A stretch of DNA of 64,000 bases from Dirofilaria immitis (taxonomy: Eukaryota > Nematoda > Chromadorea > Rhabditida > Onchocercidae): contig JAKNDB010000098.1 in the NCBI GenBank assembly GCA_024305405.1, positions 434,001 through 498,000 of the forward strand, in the 5' to 3' direction. Under the pieces are notes generated by a model. It was not told the DNA's origin. It was given only the letters and a program-made list of their open reading frames with translations, and did not search any database. Below are positions 58,461 through 64,000 of this stretch, piece by piece. Position numbers and translations under genes: made by a program. Within the stretch, counting starts at the first letter, position 1; each line of letters opens with the position of its first letter.

Positions 58461-58908
58461 AATCAAGAATTTGAGGCTTTTCACTGATAATTGCATATCG
58501 TATCATTGATATCTTCATTATACGTATATGTCTCTGCGATTCACATTTTTTTCTAATATTTCCTTTTATTGAAATTATTTCTAATTGCTACGAATTATCT
58601 CAATCATATATTTACACATTTATCAATTTGTTCACATTTTTTTCTGTTTCTCCATTAACCAAAAGTGATTTCACACATAATATATTAATTTCTGGAAAAG
58701 CATGGACAGACTTTTTCCTGAACTTCTGGCATCTAAAAAGATAAACCTTCAGAATTCCAATCTTATTAAGAGAAATAAAGTTTTAAAGGACCATGAATTC
58801 CAATTAACATATTATCTTCATTCTAAAAATCCATCAAATTAATTTATTTAAATAAACGGAATGAGATTATCTGGTAAATGGTCTTGATAAGATCTTTATC
58901 AAGTTTTT

Positions 58909-59251
58909 AACCAATAATACAATGCTCAACTTCACATATTGCCACTACTCTTCATTGTCCACAATAATGAATTACTGCGAAGTATATTAGACTTCATTTC
59001 GCTAAAGATCATGTGAAGTTGAAATAATTAGATTCTCGACGATTTAAATTATCGACTGCACAAGAGCGTTTCTATTTAACGTTTCTGTTAAGACATTTCT
59101 TATTTCATTTCACAATTTCTATCCTTTGCAGTTTATTTTAATTTAGGTAGTTTTCATATACCACAAGAAACATCTGATTCATCGACTAATACTGTCTATT
59201 CTTTTTTCAACCAATAATATAATGCTAAATTTCATATATCGTCACTACTCT
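58909..59251 (+). repeat. Diverged 43-bp direct repeats 300 bp apart
   Basis: AACCAATAATACAATGCTCA... at 58909-58951 recurs as AACCAATAATATAATGCTAA... at 59209-59251, about 84% identical by eye. This may be an old duplication or an internal repeat at the 3' side of the neighbouring retrotransposon relic. Confidence 0.7.
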
Positions 59252-59689
59252 CATTTTTACTATTCTCGGGTTTGTTCTGTGTTTGCTCTCTAAGATAAGT
59301 CAGGTTTTCCATATTTCCTTGAATGTGTCCAAACTTTTAAGAGTATTAGTCCAATACTTAATGAATTTTTATTGTGCTTAATTGATAGGAAATAAATTCC
59401 TCGTCTTTACCATAAATTTGAAAGATTATTGAGGTATTAGGAAAGATTGAGCAGATCAAAACTGACGCAAGTCAGTGGTCGGATATTAATGATATTTCAA
59501 TTTCCACTAATAAAGTTATTAATTTATTTTTCATAATAACTTTCTTTCAATAGTTTCTCATTGTTAATCACATTAATCAATCATAAATTCCTCAATTTTG
59601 TTCTACCAGATGTTTTTCAGCAAAAAAGTCATTTAAATTCGTGTTTTGTTCCATGATGCTTTTGAAAACCAAATGAAACTGATTGGACA

Positions 59690-59800
59690 TCCACGTTAAT
59701 CAATGAATCTTGCAAAAAATTGTCTGAAGATAAACTTTTGTTAATTCCAAGTGCACTGTTCTTGTTGCGAAATATGCGAATAATGCTACCACCTTTTAGC
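59690..59800 (-). pseudogene. BEL/Pao integrase fragment
   Basis: - strand frame reading ALFAYFATRTVHLELTKVY, matching the conserved integrase core strand of Pao elements that includes a catalytic-domain RxVHLE motif. A stop follows shortly after. Confidence 0.75.
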
Positions 59801-59882
59801 ATCTCCTAATCCTGAATTCTCAAATTGGCCTTTTGATTCCCACAAATTTCCGGTTATCTATAGTTAGCCCTTGCGATTTTGT

Positions 59883-60167
59883 TTATCTAATTAATATCCA
59901 CCCTGCCGATTTGTATTCATCATTTATAAATCGATCTTTCTCAATTGATATTGGCTGTATCCACGATACTTTTTTCTTTGCCGTTAATTTGATAAATTTA
60001 AGGATCCATGCAGTCATTCTTAATAACTTTAACCATTTATTAAAACGATTTTCATCGATAAGTCTTATTCCTTGGATAGGACACTGAGTGGTTATCGATG
60101 ATTTTTCTTTTTCTTCGTTTTCATTTTTCATAGTCTTCTTTGAAGTTGAATTTCTCACTATAGCCAA
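59883..60167 (-). pseudogene. BEL/Pao connector between RNase H and integrase
   Basis: An open 94-codon frame containing NRFNKWLKLLRMTAWILKF and SWIQPISIEKDRF. This Trp/Leu-rich connector is typical of BEL/Pao pol just before the integrase. Open now, but flanked by broken neighbours. Confidence 0.75.
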
Positions 60168-60216
60168 TTAGATTTCTTTAACATGCTAGTCCTTTCCACT
60201 ACACCTTATAATTTTT

Positions 60217-60606
60217 GAGTTTATTTGGTGAAAATCTTTTCGTTGCCACACCGATTAAGTTATGCCCACCTGGAACATAACGAAATGAAAATTTTACCTT
60301 TCTTATTTTTTCGATTGTATGAAGGTTAGTAATAATCGAGAATGATTTTACACCTAATCCAGTGCACATTGAGAATCAGAATTCAAAATTATTCATAGGT
60401 TTTCAAAGTCTAATTGCTTTATTACAAATTGAGCAGCTCTTACCCTTATGACTATTGCAAATAAGTCTAATCGAGTATTGTCATAAGTTTTTTTAGTGCA
60501 ATGCGAAATTTGATAAAAACTAAAAGATTTCATGCTTTTGAATTTCATTGCTTTGTACATATATGACTGCTGAATACGTTATAGTTGATGCATCTATGAA
60601 AACATG
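60217..60606 (-). pseudogene. BEL/Pao RNase H fragment
   Basis: - strand HVFIDASTITYSAVIYV (first RNase H strand with its Asp), then RVRAAQFVIKQLDFEN, NSDSQCAL (second active-site Asp region) and KFSFRYVPGGHN near the end. Several stops and shifts interrupt it. Confidence 0.8.
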
Positions 60607-61039
60607 AATTTGTGTTTGGTTTGAGAAGATTGTTGTGAATCATGGTAACTCCTTGACGTGCGTTGTCCACTTAGATATGAGGGTGTTTCATATTTTCTCA
60701 TCTTCTTCACTTATAATTTGATCAAAGAAATGTTATTCCTCCATAAGATTTAAAGAAACGGTTTGAATTGGATTAACCATTAATTTTAATGGATCGTATG
60801 CAACGCTACATAATCACAAATGTAGGATTGACCTTTTTATTAATTATTCTTAATCCATGGTTTCAACGTTAATTCGGTAACATCCTATTATGATACCAAT
60901 TGATATCAAGAATTTTTCTTAATTTGATTTACTTCTGCTCGATCCTTTTTGGAATTTTTGTGTTGAGTCCTTGATCGTTTGAGAAAAATTCTCTTATATT
61001 CATTCAAGCTTCATTAAAATAGGTTTCATTTTGCAACAT

Positions 61040-61160
61040 TTTTCAAGAATTTTTTGAAAACGAAGCAATATTCCGATTAAGTCATGGAGTGTTTCGGATT
61101 ACTATATAAAACACCGTTTATACTCTTCATTCCTTAAGGTGAAGTGATGCGTCACAAACT
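61040..61160 (-). pseudogene. BEL/Pao reverse transcriptase fragment
   Basis: - strand pieces VCDASLHLKE, SINGVLYSNP and DLIGILLRFQK, in three frames, correspond to the N-terminal fingers region of Pao reverse transcriptase. The YxDD box was not located. Confidence 0.75.
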
Positions 61161-61374
61161 TAACTTCGTCTTTAATTTGCTTGATGTTAGTATTTTGTGA
61201 TAGGTAAATAATGAATAATGCCAATCCGATTCATATTGGGCGATATTTCTTCGATTATGTTGGATTGCTCCTGAATTATTGCATTGTATCGATTAAACTA
61301 CTATTTTTCAGCGTGAAATTTCCTGATTAACAATTTTAATCAATCGAAATGAAGGCTGTTAGATAATACCAACT

Positions 61375-61445
61375 GAAGGCATGAGAAGTAGAACCTCAGA
61401 CTTCTCCGATGCGAACGGAGCGTTCTACCCTTGAGTTGTTCGACA
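61375..61445 (-). tRNA. tRNA-Ala(CGC)-like sequence, probably a pseudogene or SINE head
   Basis: On the - strand CTCAAGGGTAGAAC resembles a D-arm/A box. CTCCG-TTCGCAT-CGGAG forms a perfect 5-bp anticodon stem around a 7-base loop with anticodon CGC (the TTnGCAT loop layout of tRNA-Ala). TGAGG-TTCTACT-TCTCA forms a 5-bp T arm with a B-box-like GGTTCTAC. The acceptor stem does not pair (TGTCGAA against TGCCTTC) and the D stem is weak, so it is unlikely to be a working tRNA. Confidence 0.4.
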
Positions 61446-61540
61446 TTAACGGCGGTCTGGACAACATCCGATGTAGTGGGAAACCACAATCCAAAGGTGT
61501 GGCATTTAATTCGATCTTTGATCCTTCCACAGCCAATATT

Positions 61541-61595
61541 TTTCTTTTTCTTAGTGACACTTTGTTTAAATTGTTCTAATGCCTTTTCATCATCA
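61541..61595 (-). pseudogene. BEL/Pao pol linker fragment
   Basis: DDEKALEQFKQSVTKKKKN on the - strand, similar to the stretch between peptidase and reverse transcriptase in filarial Pao elements. Sequence downstream of it departs from the family into a GC-richer block that ends in the tRNA-like sequence. Confidence 0.6.
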
Positions 61596-61714
61596 TAGGC
61601 ATCAGATTTTCTTGGATTCTTATTAATTCTAGTTTTCAGAATTGATTTGTACCTGCAGTGGTGACGGCATTTGCAACACATGCGATTCTCTAGATTCACG
61701 TTGTATATATGGTC

Positions 61715-61842
61715 TTCATTTGTGTATGCACTTCCAGCAATCATCAGTCCAATCTTTATGTGGATTAAAGAGAATTCAGAATTAAATTCTGAATCTTATC
61801 CAAACAGATAAATTTGAAGAAATAATTGGCCCCGATAAGTAT
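61715..61842 (-). pseudogene. BEL/Pao aspartic peptidase region
   Basis: - strand ILIGANYFFKFI then, after a frameshift, SEFSLIHIKIGLMIAGSAYT, matching the LIGADYF...GPIIAGSGY pattern that closes the Pao peptidase domain. Confidence 0.8.
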
Positions 61843-62949
61843 ACAAATTGCTTTCAATAACTCTTAAGACCATCAAGACCATCTATCTAGTTAACCTTAC
61901 TTTTCCATGAAGGATAATTAATTTCGAATTAACTAAAATACTTGCAGTTTATAGATCAAGTCATCTATCACATTTTCTTCAAATATAATTTTCTTCTTTT
62001 CAACTTTGATCCCAATTTTTGCTCGGGTATTAAGAAATGCCTTTGATGTCTTGTTTCCAGAGGCAAAATTTATTTCTTGTTAGTTGAATTTTCCAAGATT
62101 CAATCGATTCCGCTAAATCATTGAATATGAAAGAGAAAGATAACTGCGATCTGATGTCGCCTATCTCCTTTAACCATAATAAAGATCGAAGGTTCTTTCT
62201 GCCTTACAATGATAACACCTCAAACTTGGGTAATTAACTTTATTACGAAAAATTGGATAATACACCAACGACGCAGTACCAATAATACAAATTCAGTGAT
62301 ACTAATAAGACAATTTTAAAGATGATACCATAACACAAAGTAAAAGAGAGATCAAATTATGTCCGATATGGTCCATCCAATCGATCTTGTTGAATCACAT
62401 ATTTTAAAATGCTTTGGTGCTCAGGATCCTTTTTTTCATCATAGTGGAGAATCTTGCTGCAGTTCTGCAACATAGGAAATGGCGCCTTTGTTTGGGAAAT
62501 GAAGCTTTTTTAGAACTTACAGACACTATAAGCGGACAATTTTAGCTTACATTTTACATTTCGCAGTAAATCCGCACATGTGTTATATACTTAGCAAAAT
62601 TAAATTCAGAACAACGGAATTACTAATTCTATGGTTCTTGTAATTTCAACGATAACCGATATCGAATAGTTATTGGGAATAAATTTATTGGCAAGGCGGC
62701 AATTTTCTTTTCTTAAAAATAGAAAGTGAGAATCCTCTTCTTTATTTGTTGTTAATTGGAGGTCGTTAACTATGATATTATGACTTCGCTAGGTTAACAA
62801 TAAGTTTTATTTGAATTTACATAATATTATAAACACAATATTGTGCTTATACAATGTTTGAGTCAAATGTATAGTAGAAAGGAATATCAAAGAATACGAA
62901 CACAGCGAAATCAAGGAGTGCGAACAAATGTCTTAATGCTTACTGCGAT

Positions 62950-63319
62950 AAGTATCTTCCTTTGCGACTGTCGTTCTCCTTTCGTTTCATTACTGGTGTT
63001 GCTCGTGCCTTTGAAGCTGCCGACGAATTGTCCTCAAAATTATTGCTCCTGTCGAATTACGTCGAACTGCTGCCATTGAATTGTTGAACTGCGTCGGCCT
63101 GTTTTTTCGAACTGAGACTTCGAATTGACTTAAACTGTCATCAAATAACTATTTCTGAGTAACTGTCGGATTTAACTTGAACTGTCGAATTTTTCGAGAA
63201 CATTTTGAGTAATTCAGCTCCGAAATTCTTTTCTTTTATATCCTTCAGCATGTCACCTCCTGATCGATTGACCTTACTTTATTGATCAGTAAATCGAGTG
63301 CTTTGATGGTAAACATCTT
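62950..63319 (-). pseudogene. Possible BEL/Pao gag remnant
   Basis: - strand MFTIKALDLLINKVRSIDQE, then further on FKSIRSLSSKKQADAVQQF and SSAASKARATPVMKRKEN. Composition and position (upstream of the peptidase) fit gag, but the match is weak. GC content is higher than the surroundings. Confidence 0.35.
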
Positions 63320-63409
63320 CATTCTTTCAACTTGTTGACTTCCTTGTAACTTTGACGCGCTAAACTTTAATGTCTCTTGTATACCATGATTTTTCCTTTG
63401 TTTACAATA

Positions 63410-64000
63410 CTTGCCGCCTCGCACTCTATTAACATTCATATTTGATGGATTTCTCTACGTACAACTAATCTTTCGGCTTTCGCCAGATAATAGTATCAAT
63501 GCCGTTTGCTGGAGTTATTGGATTGACTACGTTAATTTTTACATAAAAGTAAGCTTGTTTACCTTGTCGATTTCTTTTTTCAATTATAGAATTTATTATC
63601 GTCGCCGAACCGATTTTTCTTTGTTTGGACGGCGAATTGTGAGCTATTTTTATATTTGAGCAACAAGCTGTTATGAAAACGCAAACATTTCCTTCTAGTG
63701 CGTTTATTGACGCATGACCTTTTGCTGACAACTAATACACGCGTTATTCTTAAATTTCCATTCGTTGTTTGAGTGTGAGATAGGTCTGGCATTCACTATC
63801 TCACTAGTCATCATTACAAAGGGCGCAGGATCTGTTGAGCTAACTTTGTTGAATTGATTGAGTCGATGTCACAACAGATTCGAAATAAGGTTTATTCTTT
63901 ATGCAGGACAGGAGACATTTATAAAACTAATAACGCACGAATCAACAATAACAATATTAATGATTTAAAAATGAAATTGAAGAATTGAAGGGGATTGAGT
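63410..64000. other. Window end: mixed, unassigned sequence
   Basis: Moderately GC-richer DNA with several short overlapping frames on both strands. It may contain the 5' LTR or leader of the BEL/Pao relic; no second LTR copy was found to confirm this. Confidence 0.3.

Larger units (their letters stand above)
59690..63320 (-). mobile_element. Decayed BEL/Pao LTR retrotransposon
   Basis: Fragments of one element lie in correct order on the - strand: gag-like (63319-62950), a possible zinc knuckle (near 62210), aspartic peptidase (61842-61715), linker (61595-61541), reverse transcriptase (61160-61040), RNase H (60606-60217), RNase H-integrase connector (60167-59883) and integrase (59800-59690). 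All contain stops and frameshifts, so the element is inactive. The peptidase-RT-RNase H-integrase order and the motifs are those of BEL/Pao, the commonest LTR class in nematodes. No LTR pair could be identified; the 5' LTR may lie beyond 63.4 kb or outside the window. Confidence 0.85.

Noticed and set aside
58148..58518. Open frames on both strands around 58.2-58.5 kb
   Set aside because: They run through the 54-bp tandem duplication and repeat the same peptide twice; no family or splice support.

Overview
The window reads as nuclear DNA of a nematode, most likely a parasitic clade III (spirurid or filarial-like) species. The base composition is very AT-rich. Splice acceptors are of the nematode TTTCAG/TTTTAG type, and a TTTTTTAG acceptor 14 bases before a start codon looks like a spliced-leader site. 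Two conserved multi-exon genes can be traced exon by exon. The clade is inference: the long introns argue against Caenorhabditis, but no species marker was found.

Layout. Bases 1-8750 hold only simple repeats and short tandem duplications. A polypyrimidine tract-binding protein gene (PTB, C. elegans ptb-1 type) runs on the + strand from 8751 to 41273. It has 14 phase-consistent exons in the window, encodes all four RRM domains, and ends at a TGA; the first coding exon(s) were not found. Its exons 5 and 6 are separated by a 25.3 kb intron. That intron contains GC-richer islands, long microsatellites, an isolated exon-like block, and three short in-frame exons (33994-34815) encoding a Gln/Ser-rich segment. 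Bases 41274-48575 are mostly noncoding, with a few coding-like scraps. A complete glycogen synthase gene (gsy-1 type, 12 exons) lies on the - strand from 55729 down to 48576, tail-to-tail with PTB. Bases 55744-58350 are AT-rich spacer. From about 59.7 to 63.3 kb the - strand carries a heavily decayed BEL/Pao LTR retrotransposon, interrupted by a tRNA-Ala-like sequence.

Biology. PTB is an RNA-binding splicing repressor; glycogen synthase elongates glycogen from UDP-glucose. They share no pathway and look like chance neighbours. Two points stand out in PTB. First, a 34-nt microexon (38096-38129) matches in position, size and phase the vertebrate PTB exon whose skipping causes nonsense-mediated decay, and here skipping also creates an immediate stop. 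Second, the Gln/Ser-rich exons fit only as an in-frame replacement for the RRM1 exons, or behind an alternative first exon, which predicts an RRM1-less isoform. Glycogen synthase has two single-site frame breaks in homopolymer runs within otherwise perfectly conserved exons; assembly error is the simplest explanation.
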